64,000 nucleotides of DNA from Mucilaginibacter gossypiicola (GTDB lineage: Bacteria > Bacteroidota > Bacteroidia > Sphingobacteriales > Sphingobacteriaceae), in NCBI RefSeq assembly GCF_900110105.1, contig NZ_FOCL01000001.1, positions 1 to 64,000 on the forward strand, given 5' to 3'. Position numbers and translations under genes: made by a program. This document shows positions 37,154 to 47,317 of this stretch, one piece after another. The number at the start of each line of letters is the position of its first letter. The stretch's first letter is position 1. A model generated the notes under the pieces. It had not been told where the DNA came from and ran no database searches. It saw only the letters and a list, made by a program, of their open reading frames with translations.

Positions 37154-39571
37154 ATGATAAAAAACTATTTACGCAGTGCCTTTCGCAATATTGCCCGGCA
37201 CAAATTTATTTCGTTCATTAATATATCGGGCTTAACCATTGGGTTAACCTGTTGCCTGCTTATTTTAACTTACATAGTTAAAGAGCTTAGCTATGATAAG
37301 TTTAATCATAACGCCCCTAATATTTACAGGGTAAGCCGGAGTTTTAACACAGCCGACGGTATTGTTAACCTGCATTTGGGTGCCGTGGCGCCGCCATTTG
37401 GTCCGCTGCTTAAAAACGAGTTTTCGGATATCAAAATGGTTACCAGGCTGTTCCCTAACGGAGATGTGGTTTTACGCTATAAGGAGAAATTGTTCACTGA
37501 AATGGGATCATATTTTGCCGATGAAAACTTTCTTAAATTCTTCGATCTGAAAACTTTGGCCGGTGATCCTAAAACAGCCCTCAGCGAACCCTATACGGTA
37601 ATGATGACCGAGGAGATGGCACACAAATACTTCGGTAATGAAGACCCTATAAACAAGGAGATCAGGCTCGATAACCAGTTTAACTTTAAAGTTACCGGTA
37701 TCTTCAAGCCATTCCCCGCTAATTCGCAAATGCACCCACAAATGCTGATGTCGTTCAATACACTGAATGATGACAAGGTTTATGGCAGAAATGCATTGAG
37801 AACCAATTGGGGTAATAATTCATTTTTTACCTACCTGTTATTGCCCGATAATTATAATATTGATCGCATCAGTTCACAGTTTCCGGCTTTCATAGATAAA
37901 TACATGAATTCTCCGGGGCAGCCACGCCAGTCAAAATTCACCCAGCTGCATATTCAAAGGTTCCTGGATATTCACCTGCACTCGCACCTTGACGACGAGG
38001 TAGAACAAAACGGGGATATAAAAAGAGTTTATATATTTTCGGCTATCGCCTTGTTTATTTTGCTGATAGCTTGTATCAATTACATGAACCTGTCTACTGC
38101 ACGTTCTACCTTAAGGGCTAAAGAGATAGGGATCCGTAAGGTGATTGGTGCACAGCAAAAGGAGATCATTACCCAGTTTTTAAGCGAATCTGTATTGGTG
38201 ACTTACTTTTCGCTGGTACTGGCCCTAATCCTCACCTGGGTTTTGCTACCGCTTATCAACCGATTTTCTGAATTAGGATTATCGATCGATAGCTTGTATC
38301 AACCGGTAATTTTAGCGTCGGTATTATTGCTGCCACTTGTCATAGGGCTCATCAGTGGCATTTATCCGGCTATTTTTATGTCGTCGTTTAAACCCATAAA
38401 AGTGTTAAAGGGGATCCTTAAAGTAGGATCGGGCAACATTTCGTTTCGTAAAGTATTAGTAGTTACGCAGTTTTCAATTTCTATTATCCTTATTGTTGCT
38501 ACTACTATAGTTTTCCAGCAGTTAAGGTATATCCAAACTAAATCATTGGGCTTTAATAAAGATCATTTGTTAACAATACCGGGTATCCCGGCTAATCAGT
38601 TTGAAGCTTTTAAAGCTGATATACTCCGTGATCCGGCGATAAAGGACGTTGCCCGCTCGTCGCGTATCCCATCCGGACGATTATTGGATGATCAGGGCGC
38701 TTCTGTTTTTGATGGCGATAAACCACTGCCCGTTAAAGCCGATATCAAGTGTATCAATACCGATTATGGCTTTATCCCAACCTATGGTATCAAGATGGCA
38801 GCGGGCAGGAATTTCAGTCGCGATTTTGCTACCGATAGCAATAATTTTGTGATCAACATAGCAACAGTAAAAGTGTTAGGTTGGAAAACTCCCGAGAATG
38901 CTATTGGGCGGGATATGAGCTACGGTAGCACAAAAGGAAAGATAATTGGTGTGGTTAATGATTTTCATTTCGAATCATTACACCAAAATATTGTTCCGTT
39001 ACTGATGGAGATGCCATCATTTGCAAATAACAATTACGGCAAGATTTCGATTAAAATTGGTGGGAGCAACACCGATGCGGCATTGGCAACTCTACAGCAA
39101 ACCTGGAAAAAATACCAGCCTGAAACACCTTTTCGATATACTTTCCTGGATGAGCGCTTTCAAAGATTATATAACAGCGAACAACAGCAAAGCCATCTAT
39201 TCACCATATTTTCTTGCCTGGCTATATTCATAGCCTGTTTAGGTTTATTCGGGCTTTCGGCTTTCACCATATCGCAACGGGTAAAAGAAATAGGTGTACG
39301 CAAGGTACTTGGTGCCAGCATCCCGCAAATTGTTACCGAGTTATCGAAGGACTTTTTGAAGCTGGTGATCGTAGCAGCGGTGATTGCCCTGCCGATTGCC
39401 TGGTACGCCATGAGCAAATGGCTGCTTGATTTTGCCTTTAGGGTGAGCATTCAATGGTGGGTATTTGTAATGGCGGGTGTAATTGCACTGATCATCGCTT
39501 TTGCAACCATAAGCTTTCAATCTATAAAGGCTGCAATGGCTAATCCGGTTAAAAGCCTTAGAAGTGAGTGA
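37154..39571 (+). CDS. Permease P13, FtsX/MacB-type
   Basis: 805 residues, start MIKNYLRSAFRNIARHKF. Helix 1 also has a CCLLIL cysteine pair, then VKELSYDKFN. First periplasmic motif MMTEEMAHKYFGNEDPINK. First loop KEIGIRKVIGAQQK. Second-domain motif IIGVVNDFHFESLHQN, with Asn instead of Lys in VVKDF. It reads SERFQRLYNSEQQQSHLF-like before helix 6 (LDERFQRLYNSEQQQ). Second loop KEIGVRKVLGAS followed by IPQIVTELSKDF. Tail MANPVKSLRSE. Its second periplasmic domain opens GIPANQFEAFKADIL, unlike any other copy. Confidence 0.95.
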   Translation: MIKNYLRSAFRNIARHKFISFINISGLTIGLTCCLLILTYIVKELSYDKFNHNAPNIYRVSRSFNTADGIVNLHLGAVAPPFGPLLKNEFSDIKMVTRLFPNGDVVLRYKEKLFTEMGSYFADENFLKFFDLKTLAGDPKTALSEPYTVMMTEEMAHKYFGNEDPINKEIRLDNQFNFKVTGIFKPFPANSQMHPQMLMSFNTLNDDKVYGRNALRTNWGNNSFFTYLLLPDNYNIDRISSQFPAFIDKYMNSPGQPRQSKFTQLHIQRFLDIHLHSHLDDEVEQNGDIKRVYIFSAIALFILLIACINYMNLSTARSTLRAKEIGIRKVIGAQQKEIITQFLSESVLVTYFSLVLALILTWVLLPLINRFSELGLSIDSLYQPVILASVLLLPLVIGLISGIYPAIFMSSFKPIKVLKGILKVGSGNISFRKVLVVTQFSISIILIVATTIVFQQLRYIQTKSLGFNKDHLLTIPGIPANQFEAFKADILRDPAIKDVARSSRIPSGRLLDDQGASVFDGDKPLPVKADIKCINTDYGFIPTYGIKMAAGRNFSRDFATDSNNFVINIATVKVLGWKTPENAIGRDMSYGSTKGKIIGVVNDFHFESLHQNIVPLLMEMPSFANNNYGKISIKIGGSNTDAALATLQQTWKKYQPETPFRYTFLDERFQRLYNSEQQQSHLFTIFSCLAIFIACLGLFGLSAFTISQRVKEIGVRKVLGASIPQIVTELSKDFLKLVIVAAVIALPIAWYAMSKWLLDFAFRVSIQWWVFVMAGVIALIIAFATISFQSIKAAMANPVKSLRSE

Positions 39572-39594
39572 TCATTGAGTCATTCGCTTTGCGT

Positions 39595-39670
39595 CATTAA
39601 GTCATTTTGATTAATGCAAAGAAAAAACGGCTTATTGATATAATGATTCAATGAAAAAAATGACTTAATG
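39595..39670 (+). repeat. Intergenic GTCATT/AATGAC palindrome, P13-P14
   Basis: Arms CATTAAGTCATTTT (39595-39608) and AAAATGACTTAATG (39657-39670) pair perfectly over 14 bp. Outer words GAGTCATT and AATGATTC pair imperfectly. Confidence 0.8.
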
Positions 39671-39696
39671 ATTCAATAACCTAATGACCAATAAAG

Positions 39697-42165
39697 ATGT
39701 TTAAAAACTATTTTAAAATTGCATTGCGTAACTTTTGGAGGCACAAGTTTTTTACCTTCATCAATGTTATCGGTTTAGCTATCGGCATCAGTTCGGCACT
39801 GGTTATTTACCTGATAGTACATTTTGATTTTACATTTAATCAAAATTTTGATAATGGCGATCGGATTTACCGGGTGGTATCAAATTATACCTTTTCGGGC
39901 GAAGAAGCGCATAATCGCGGTGTTTCGGGCCCTGTGCCGGAAGCGGTAAGAAATGGAGTGAGTGGGGTAGAACTTGCTGCACCATTTTTCTATTTGAATC
40001 AACCCAATGTATTTATCCCCGAAAAAAGGGGCGTTCCTGTTAAGTTTAAACTACAGGATAATGTGATCCTTGCGGATGGCCGGTATTTCAGCATGTTTAA
40101 ATATAATTGGCTTGCAGGCTCGGCTAAGACTGCTTTGAATGCTCCCAATCAAACAGTGCTCACTTCTGATCAGGCAAAAAAATATTTTCCTCAACTATCA
40201 TATAGTCAGATGATGGGCCGGGTAATCACTTATGATACGATCAGCGTAGCCGTCAGCGGTATTGTTGAACCATTAAAGGGCAACAACGATTTTACCTTTC
40301 ATGATTTTATCTCCTATTCAACTGCTAAGAATAATAAAGCGCTTGCTGATGAGTTGAGCCTCACCAACTGGGGTGGTACCACTTCTTCATCTATACTTTT
40401 TGTTAAATTAGCTCCAAACACCACCGTAGCCAATTTTGAAAGGCAACTAAACCTTATCCTTAAAAAGAACAACCCGCCAAAACCCGAAAATAAGGGTAAT
40501 ACACGTAATTTTGCCTTGCAGCCTTTGAGCGATCTGCATTTTAATAGTATATACGGAACGTTTGATTCCGGTAATCCGGCTAATAAAACAACACTTTACG
40601 GTTTACTGGTTATCGCTGCGTTCCTGTTATTATTAGGATGTATCAATTTTGTTAATTTAACTACGGCGCAGGCTACCCAACGGGCCAAGGAAATTGGTGT
40701 ACGTAAAACAATGGGTAGTAGTCGTGCCCAGCTTATCACCCAGTTTCTAAGCGAAACATTCATTATAACTCTTTTGGCCGTCATTATCTCGGTGGCATTG
40801 GCGCCCGCTATATTAAAATTGTTTAAAGATTTTATAGCCATAGGTATTAAGCTTGATCTGCTGCATCAACCTCATCTTTTTGTGTTTCTGTTTTTATTGA
40901 CAATAGTGGTAAGCTTATTGTCAGGTTTTTACCCCGCCGCTTTGTTATCGGGCTACAAACCTGTTTTAGTGCTTAAAAATCAGGCCTCATCAAACACCGG
41001 TAAAACGCGTAATGCATGGCTGCGTAAATCATTAACTGTAACACAGTTTGTTATTGCTCAGTTTTTTATCATGGCTACCGTGCTCGTAAGCAAACAGATT
41101 CATTATGCGCTTACAAAAGACCTGGGTTTTAAAAAGGACGCTATCCTGATCATTAACTCTCCCTGGAAAAATCGCACGCTTAGTAAGAACCAGGTATTTA
41201 TGAACAAATTAAAGGCAATACCGCAGGTTGAGTTGGTAAGCGCAGGTAAGGCTGCACCATCGTCAAACAGCACCAACTCAACAGAGGCTACTTATATTGA
41301 TGGTAAAAAGGAGATGAAAATTGAGCTGTATGAAAAATATGGAGATCCTAATTACATCAATGTATATAAAATCAAGCTTTTGGCCGGGCGTAATATCCAA
41401 TACGGTGACAGCACAAGTGCATTTTTAATCAATAACACGTATGCAAAACTCATAGGTTTTAAAAATCCTAATGATGCTGTTGGGAAATATATAGATAAGT
41501 TCAATGGTGATAAAAGAATGCAGATCATAGGTGTAGTGGCCGATTTTTATTCCGAATCGTTGCACGCGACCATAAAACCTACGTGTATCCATATCAGCAA
41601 TAGCTACTATAACAATGGCACCTTTCATATAGCACTGAAGCCGCAAACCGCTGGCAGTGATGATTGGAAGAAAGCTATCGCGTCAATAGAAAAATCGTGG
41701 AAGGAGATTTATCCTGAAGATGATTTTCAATATGACTTTTTTGATGCCAGCATCGCTAAATTTTACGATGCTGAACAGCATACCTCAACCTTGCTAACCT
41801 GGGCTACTGGTTTATCTATATTTATCAGCTGCCTCGGCCTGTTGGGTTTGGCTATTTATAACACTAACCAGCGCACTAAAGAGATTGGCGTACGTAAGGT
41901 TTTGGGCGCAACCGTGGGGCAAATAGTTACCCTGCTTTCAACCGAGCTGGTGATGCTTATTGTACTGGCTTTTGTATTGGTAACGCCACTGGCCTGGTAT
42001 GCTATGAACAAATGGATGGAAACCTTTGCCGACCGCACAACCATAAGCTGGTGGATATTTGTAGTAAGCGGCGGCGGAATGTTATTGACCGCATTGATCA
42101 CTTCAAGTTTTCAAACCGTCAAGGCAGCGTTGGCTAATCCAACAAAGAGTTTAAGAAGCGAATAG
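39697..42165 (+). CDS. Permease P14, FtsX/MacB-type, longest copy
   Basis: 822 residues, the longest of the set. The extra length is mostly in the first periplasmic domain, which carries an added stretch near 95-115 (FIPEKRGVPVKFKLQDN) and a rewritten consensus, VLTSDQAKKYFPQLSYSQMM, with no FGN or DPIGK. Helix 1 exits into VHFDFTFNQNFDNG instead of ELSYD. First loop KEIGVRKTMGSSRA, with Thr-Met for Val-Leu. Second-domain motif IIGVVADFYSESLHAT (Ala for Lys). Second loop KEIGVRKVLGAT; tail NPTKSLRSE. Together with P3, P16 and P18 it forms a visibly divergent set whose first helices and periplasmic motifs depart from the main group. Confidence 0.94.
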   Translation: MFKNYFKIALRNFWRHKFFTFINVIGLAIGISSALVIYLIVHFDFTFNQNFDNGDRIYRVVSNYTFSGEEAHNRGVSGPVPEAVRNGVSGVELAAPFFYLNQPNVFIPEKRGVPVKFKLQDNVILADGRYFSMFKYNWLAGSAKTALNAPNQTVLTSDQAKKYFPQLSYSQMMGRVITYDTISVAVSGIVEPLKGNNDFTFHDFISYSTAKNNKALADELSLTNWGGTTSSSILFVKLAPNTTVANFERQLNLILKKNNPPKPENKGNTRNFALQPLSDLHFNSIYGTFDSGNPANKTTLYGLLVIAAFLLLLGCINFVNLTTAQATQRAKEIGVRKTMGSSRAQLITQFLSETFIITLLAVIISVALAPAILKLFKDFIAIGIKLDLLHQPHLFVFLFLLTIVVSLLSGFYPAALLSGYKPVLVLKNQASSNTGKTRNAWLRKSLTVTQFVIAQFFIMATVLVSKQIHYALTKDLGFKKDAILIINSPWKNRTLSKNQVFMNKLKAIPQVELVSAGKAAPSSNSTNSTEATYIDGKKEMKIELYEKYGDPNYINVYKIKLLAGRNIQYGDSTSAFLINNTYAKLIGFKNPNDAVGKYIDKFNGDKRMQIIGVVADFYSESLHATIKPTCIHISNSYYNNGTFHIALKPQTAGSDDWKKAIASIEKSWKEIYPEDDFQYDFFDASIAKFYDAEQHTSTLLTWATGLSIFISCLGLLGLAIYNTNQRTKEIGVRKVLGATVGQIVTLLSTELVMLIVLAFVLVTPLAWYAMNKWMETFADRTTISWWIFVVSGGGMLLTALITSSFQTVKAALANPTKSLRSE

Positions 42166-42262
42166 TTCATTAGTTTACTTGTTCATTAGTGAACGTGGAC
42201 AAAATCGATGAATAACATATATACACTAAGAAGGGTACTAATGAACAAGTAAACTAATGAAC
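42165..42262 (+). repeat. Perfect 26-bp inverted repeat, P14-P15
   Basis: Arms 42165-42190 and 42237-42262 are exact reverse complements over 26 bp around a 46-nt loop. The first arm overlaps the last base of the P14 stop codon and the second ends 5 nt before the P15 ATG. In RNA the hairpin would occupy the whole intergenic leader of P15. Confidence 0.95.
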
Positions 42263-42267
42263 CACCT

Positions 42268-44664
42268 ATGCTCAGAAATTATTTTAAAGTAGCGTTCCGT
42301 AATTTAGCTAAGCACCGTACTATTAGCATCATTAATATTTCCGGGCTTACTATCGGTATTACCGCAGCCGCCTTTATTATGCTGTGGGTACAAAACGAAT
42401 ACAGTTTTGATAATTATCACCCGGACGTTGATAATATCTACCGGATAAAAACGAAGCTAAGCCTTACTAAAGACGAAGTGTGGGACTGGGAGTCATCACC
42501 TTATTTGTTAGGCCCTGTTGCCAAACAGGAAATACCGGGTATAAAGAACTGCACGTTTCTGTGGCCAGGATATATGATAACAGTACATCGTAATAACCAG
42601 CTGATATCCGAAAAAAAGTATGCATATATAGATGCCAATTGGTTTAAGGTATTCCATTATGATTTTGTTGAAGGTAGTGCCGATAGCTTTTCAAAAAATC
42701 CATTCAGTTTAATCCTCACGCAATCAACAGCAAAAAAATATTTTGGCAACGGCGATGCAGTTGGTAAGATGCTGAAGGTTGACTCAATGAACTACCAGGT
42801 ACAGGCAGTTGTTAAGGATAACCCGGCAAACTCAAGCTTTCAGTATGATATCCTGATTCCTGTTGAAGCTAAACTAAGCGATGCCCATGAAAAAAGCCAG
42901 GCAAGCAATTGGGGCAACTATAGCGGGCTTACATTTTTGAAACTGCAACCGGGAGTAAATGTTAAGAATGTAGGCCAAAAGCTAACCCAAATTATCAGGA
43001 AAAATAACAAGGGCAGCGAAAACACAACCATGAGTGTAATCGGCCTCAAGGATATCCATTTTGAAAGCGGTTTGCTAAACTCATCATTTGAAAACGGCAA
43101 TTTGAAACTGGTTAATATCTTCCTGGTCCTGGCTTTTTTACTTTTGGCAACGGCGTGCATTAATTATGTAAACCTAACTACTGCAAGGGCGAGTGTACGT
43201 TCAAAAGAGGTAAGTGTGCGTAAAATTGTAGGAGCCGGCAGGAGGCAGCTTTTTGCGCAGTTTATGTCCGAATCATTGGTTGTAAGCTTCCTGTCATTAT
43301 TATTAGCTATTTTATTTATCCAGATCTGTTTGCCCTGGTTTAACCAGGTTACAGAAAAGCATTTTGTACAGCCACTGGCATCCGGCGCAACGTGGCTGAT
43401 ATTGCTGGGTACATTGGTGGTTTGTTTTGTTTTTAATGGTATATATCCTGCTGTACTATTGTCGTCATTTAAGCCGTTGAGTGTTTTTAAGGGCAGGGCA
43501 TTATTGAACTTCAAGGATGGCGGTATTCGCAAAACCCTGGTTGTTTTGCAGTTTGGTATCTCGGTGATGCTTATCATCAGCACAATGATCATTTATCGCC
43601 AGCTTAATTTTATGAAAAAAGCAGATCTGGGATATAATCGCGAGCATGTTTTTGTAATGACCATACCCTGGCAGGTGCTCGGGCTTAACGATAAAATAAG
43701 GGAATCGAAATTGATAAGTATTGCCAATGAATTAAGGCAGCAAAGCGCGATAGGTGAAGTCTCCCGCTCGGCTAACGATGCCTTTTTTAATAATAGCAAT
43801 AAAGTTTCAGGATCGATGGATTGGGAAGGTCGACCAGATGATTATAAACCTTCTGTATCTACTATATCGGCCGACGAAAAGTTTCAACACATACTAAGCC
43901 TCAAAATGGCTCAAGGGCATTGGTTTGATAAAAATGGCTCGGATCAGCATAACGTGGTTTTAAATGAAACAGCGGTAAAACAGCTTGGTATCCATAAACC
44001 GGTAATAGGTCAGCGGTTTAAGATCAACGGTGATTCGGGTATTGTTGCCGGTGTGGTGAAAGATTTTAACTTCAGGAGCCTTCATGAAAGAATAGGCCCC
44101 ATGGTTATTAATAATCATACAGATTGGGCCCGTAGTTTTTATATCAAAACCACTCCCGGTAATACAGCAGCAGCTATAAAGATAGCCCAAAACGTGTGGA
44201 ACGAATTTGTACCGGATCAGCCGTTTGATTATAGTTTTATTGATGATGGTTACAATAAACTTTACCATGCCGAACAATGTTCGTCAACACTCATTGCAGC
44301 TTTTGCTATTATAGCTGTTGCAATATCAGCCATGGGTTTGCTTGGGCTTGCCGCCTTTGCCGCCGAGCAACGTGTAAAGGAAATAGGCATCCGTAAAGTG
44401 CTTGGTGCCAGTGTTCAAAATATCATCCAACTGTTATCGGCAGAGTTTTTAAAAACGGTAATAATAGCCAATATTGTAGCTTTTCCGGTGGCATGGTACA
44501 TGATGAATAAATGGCTGCAGGATTTTGCATACCGAACAAACATTGCCTGGTGGATCTTTACTGTTGCTGCATGTATCGCACTGTTGATAGCCCTGATAAC
44601 AGTGAGCATCCAATCTGTCAAAGCTGCATTGGCCAACCCGGTAAATAGCTTAAGGAGCGAGTGA
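42268..44664 (+). CDS. Permease P15, FtsX/MacB-type
   Basis: 798 residues, start MLRNYFKVAFRNLAKHRT. Helix 1 leads into WVQNEYSFDNYHPDVDNIY, and the first loop KEVSVRKIVGAGRR with a preceding ARASVRS resembles P1 and P7, so it sits near that pair. First periplasmic motif ILTQSTAKKYFGNGDAVGK. Second domain has SMDWEGRPDDYKP, the counterpart of the DWDGK stretch in P1/P7. Second-domain motif VAGVVKDFNFRSLHER. Second loop KEIGIRKVLGAS, tail NPVNSLRSE with Asn for Lys. Its start codon is within 6 nt of a 26-bp hairpin arm, so translation may depend on coupling to P14. Confidence 0.95.
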   Translation: MLRNYFKVAFRNLAKHRTISIINISGLTIGITAAAFIMLWVQNEYSFDNYHPDVDNIYRIKTKLSLTKDEVWDWESSPYLLGPVAKQEIPGIKNCTFLWPGYMITVHRNNQLISEKKYAYIDANWFKVFHYDFVEGSADSFSKNPFSLILTQSTAKKYFGNGDAVGKMLKVDSMNYQVQAVVKDNPANSSFQYDILIPVEAKLSDAHEKSQASNWGNYSGLTFLKLQPGVNVKNVGQKLTQIIRKNNKGSENTTMSVIGLKDIHFESGLLNSSFENGNLKLVNIFLVLAFLLLATACINYVNLTTARASVRSKEVSVRKIVGAGRRQLFAQFMSESLVVSFLSLLLAILFIQICLPWFNQVTEKHFVQPLASGATWLILLGTLVVCFVFNGIYPAVLLSSFKPLSVFKGRALLNFKDGGIRKTLVVLQFGISVMLIISTMIIYRQLNFMKKADLGYNREHVFVMTIPWQVLGLNDKIRESKLISIANELRQQSAIGEVSRSANDAFFNNSNKVSGSMDWEGRPDDYKPSVSTISADEKFQHILSLKMAQGHWFDKNGSDQHNVVLNETAVKQLGIHKPVIGQRFKINGDSGIVAGVVKDFNFRSLHERIGPMVINNHTDWARSFYIKTTPGNTAAAIKIAQNVWNEFVPDQPFDYSFIDDGYNKLYHAEQCSSTLIAAFAIIAVAISAMGLLGLAAFAAEQRVKEIGIRKVLGASVQNIIQLLSAEFLKTVIIANIVAFPVAWYMMNKWLQDFAYRTNIAWWIFTVAACIALLIALITVSIQSVKAALANPVNSLRSE

Positions 44665-44716
44665 TTTTTGAGGCGAAAGGTTAAAGGCGAAAACCAAAAG
44701 GTTGAGGATAATCTAT

Positions 44717-44753
44717 GAAAGCGTCCGATATTTGAAAAATATTGGACGCTTTC
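44717..44753. other. Hairpin after P15
   Basis: A 10-bp stem GAAAGCGTCC (44717-44726) with GGACGCTTTC (44744-44753), extended inward by GATATT/AATATT pairing. No T-run follows; instead it abuts the heptamer array. The arms may block or pause transcription between P15 and P16. Confidence 0.65.
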
Positions 44754-44840
44754 ACCTTTCACCTTTCACCTTTCACCTTTCACCTTTCACCTTTCACCTT
44801 TCACCTTTCACCTTTCACCTTTCACCTTTCACCTTTCACC
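44750..44840 (+). repeat. Thirteen tandem TTTCACC heptamers
   Basis: Thirteen exact head-to-tail copies of TTTCACC (91 bp) lie 62 bp upstream of the P16 start (44903). Complementary GGCGAAAGG and AAAGGTTAAAGG words sit at 44671-44703. Being seven bases per unit and outside a reading frame, copy-number change would alter promoter or leader spacing rather than frame. No promoter could be fixed next to it. Confidence 0.95.
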
Positions 44841-44902
44841 TTTTAACATAATTTAACTACTCATTTAAAGGGTTTTGCGTATTATCGTATAAAGTATTTG
44901 GT

Positions 44903-47317
44903 ATGATAAAAAACTACTTTAAAATAGCCTGGCGCAACCTTTGGAAGCATAAGTTTTATACGTTTATCAATATGTTTGGCCTGGCGCTGAGCATTGGTTG
45001 TAGCGTTATACTTTTTCAATTTATTACCTATCATTTGAGTTTTGATACTTACCACCATAATGCCAAACAAGTATACAGGGTTGTTCATCGGTTAACTGCC
45101 TTCGAGGGTGCTCCGATATATGACCAGGGAGCTCCTTTAGCTTTGGCCCGGGATGTAAAAGCAAACGATCCAAGGGTTAAAGATGTAGCCGCATTACTAC
45201 GGATGCATGATATCAATGTAACTATTCCCCAAAATGACGGTGCCGGCAAGAAAATGTTTGCCGAACACGAAAATATAGGCATAACCGATGGTCACTTTTT
45301 TAACTTGTTCGATTATCAATGGGAGCAGGGCAATAAAAACACCGCTCTTATTGAGCCAAACACAGCTGTTCTAAGTCATGGACTGGCCGAAAAATATTTC
45401 GGTACTCAGGATGTTATTGGTAAAACTATTAAAGTTGATAATAAAAATGTTTTTACGATAACAGGCGTTGTAAAAGATCACCCGGCAAATACCGATATCA
45501 AGTCAGATGTATTTCTTTCTATATCAACACTTAAGAATATTTACCCGGACGTTTATACGCCTATGTATAACGATTGGAATTTTATTAATTCAACCAATTC
45601 CATTTACGTTGAACTCAAAGATAGGATGAGTGCTGATGTTGTTGAAAATGATATAAACCAGTTCAATGTGAAGGCACAGGGTGCGGCAGAAGCCAAACCA
45701 TACCACTTTATGATGTTGCCGCTAAGCGAAGTACATTTTGACGGCCGTTTCGCAGGTGTTATCCAACGGTCGTTATTGGTAACCCTGGGCGTAATTGGTT
45801 TGCTGCTTATTATTATAGCTTGTGTTAATTTCATCAACATGGCTACAGCGCAAAGCTTTAAACGGGCGAAAGAAATTGGCACCCGGAAAGTTTTGGGTAG
45901 TTCGCCGGGGGCTATATTTATCCAGTTTATTTCCGAAACCTCGTACATCGTAGTTTTTGCCGCGTTGTTATCATTTGCAATGGTGATGGTAGCTATACCT
46001 GTTTTGAACAGCTGGCTGCAAACTCAACTAAGTTTTAACTTTTTTACCGATTATAAGCTTGCAGTTTTTATAATAGCAGTTTTAACCATTATCATATTAG
46101 CTGCCGGTTCATATCCTGCGCTGATATTAAGTCGGTTTAAGCCAGTAAATGCCTTGAAAAACCAGGTTGGCGGGAAAACGCAGGCAGCGGGCTTTACCCG
46201 TAAAAGTTTAATAGTGGTTCAAAATATAATAGCACAGGTGCTAATCATCAGCACGATATTAATAACCATGCAGGTTAAATACCTTAAAACAACAGACCTC
46301 GGTTTTAATAAGAATGCCGTTATAATGTTGCCCGTTCCTAATAACGACAAAGGCAAAACTGATTTTTTGCGTGATCAACTGTTGGCTGATCCTGCAATAA
46401 AAAGTGTTTCTTTTTGTTATCGGGCACCATCTTCAACCGCAGATAAAGGAGGCTCTATTAAATTTGACAGCCGCGACTGGGAAAAATTTGTTGGCTATAC
46501 CCAAATAGGCGATGCCAGCTATGTTAAAACTTTTGGACTGCAATTGGTAGCAGGGCGCAATATTGTTGAAAGCGATACCGCCCGCGAATACCTGGTTAAT
46601 GAATTGTTGGTAAGCAAGTTGGGGCTTAAAGATCCGCAACAGGCTCTTGGAAGGCGGTTCACTGCCGGCGATCTATCCAACAATCCGGGGATTATAGTAG
46701 GCGTGGTTAAAGACTTTCATGCAAAATCATTGTATACAGCTATCGCTCCCGAATACATTTCCACGCTTAGAAAAGGCTACCAATACGTAGGTGTAAAAAT
46801 TGGTGCGGGCAACCCTTCAGCCGTTATCGATCGCATAAAAAAAGAGTGGCAGGCCGTCTATCCTGATAATGTATTTGAATTTCGCTTCCTGGACCAACAA
46901 ATAGCCGATTTTTATCAAAAGGAAGATTTGCTAAATAAGCTGATCACCTCAAGCGCGGTAATAGCCATTTTTATCAGCTGCCTTGGTTTGCTTGGCCTGA
47001 TATCGTTGTTAACGCTTCAGCGTACCAAAGAGATAGGCGTCCGGAAAGTACTCGGTGCATCGGTAATCAATATTACCAGGCTGCTTTCTGTTGATTTTCT
47101 GAAATTGGTTCTTGTAGCTGTGGTGGTAGCATCACCTATTGCGTGGCTCATGATGAGCAAATACCTTCAAAACTTTGCGTACCGGATAGATATTCAATGG
47201 TGGGTATTTGTACTTGCTGCTTTCACGGCTTTACTGATTGCATTTATAACAGTAAGTTTCCAATCCATTAAAGCGGCAATGACAAACCCGGTTGAAAGTT
47301 TAAAGAGCGGTGAGTAG
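44903..47317 (+). CDS. Permease P16, FtsX/MacB-type; last gene of the third block
   Basis: 804 residues. Helix 1 exits into ITYHLSFDTYHHN, a form shared only with P18 (ITYHLSFDTFH). Both also have LGFNKNA(V/I) after helix 5, a CY.AP or CN.AP cysteine motif early in the second domain, and AEKYFG/AQKYFG in the first, so P16 and P18 are a related pair. First loop KEIGTRKVLGSSPG. Second-domain motif IVGVVKDFHAKSLYTA. Second loop KEIGVRKVLGAS. The tail is odd, NPVESLKSGE, one residue longer with Glu for Lys, and its stop codon runs into an AGATTAG-type repeat word. The gap upstream carries the heptamer array. Confidence 0.94.
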   Translation: MIKNYFKIAWRNLWKHKFYTFINMFGLALSIGCSVILFQFITYHLSFDTYHHNAKQVYRVVHRLTAFEGAPIYDQGAPLALARDVKANDPRVKDVAALLRMHDINVTIPQNDGAGKKMFAEHENIGITDGHFFNLFDYQWEQGNKNTALIEPNTAVLSHGLAEKYFGTQDVIGKTIKVDNKNVFTITGVVKDHPANTDIKSDVFLSISTLKNIYPDVYTPMYNDWNFINSTNSIYVELKDRMSADVVENDINQFNVKAQGAAEAKPYHFMMLPLSEVHFDGRFAGVIQRSLLVTLGVIGLLLIIIACVNFINMATAQSFKRAKEIGTRKVLGSSPGAIFIQFISETSYIVVFAALLSFAMVMVAIPVLNSWLQTQLSFNFFTDYKLAVFIIAVLTIIILAAGSYPALILSRFKPVNALKNQVGGKTQAAGFTRKSLIVVQNIIAQVLIISTILITMQVKYLKTTDLGFNKNAVIMLPVPNNDKGKTDFLRDQLLADPAIKSVSFCYRAPSSTADKGGSIKFDSRDWEKFVGYTQIGDASYVKTFGLQLVAGRNIVESDTAREYLVNELLVSKLGLKDPQQALGRRFTAGDLSNNPGIIVGVVKDFHAKSLYTAIAPEYISTLRKGYQYVGVKIGAGNPSAVIDRIKKEWQAVYPDNVFEFRFLDQQIADFYQKEDLLNKLITSSAVIAIFISCLGLLGLISLLTLQRTKEIGVRKVLGASVINITRLLSVDFLKLVLVAVVVASPIAWLMMSKYLQNFAYRIDIQWWVFVLAAFTALLIAFITVSFQSIKAAMTNPVESLKSGE

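Noticed and set aside
44750..44840. CRISPR array
   Set aside because: The repeats are 7-bp direct copies without spacers, and no cas genes are present.
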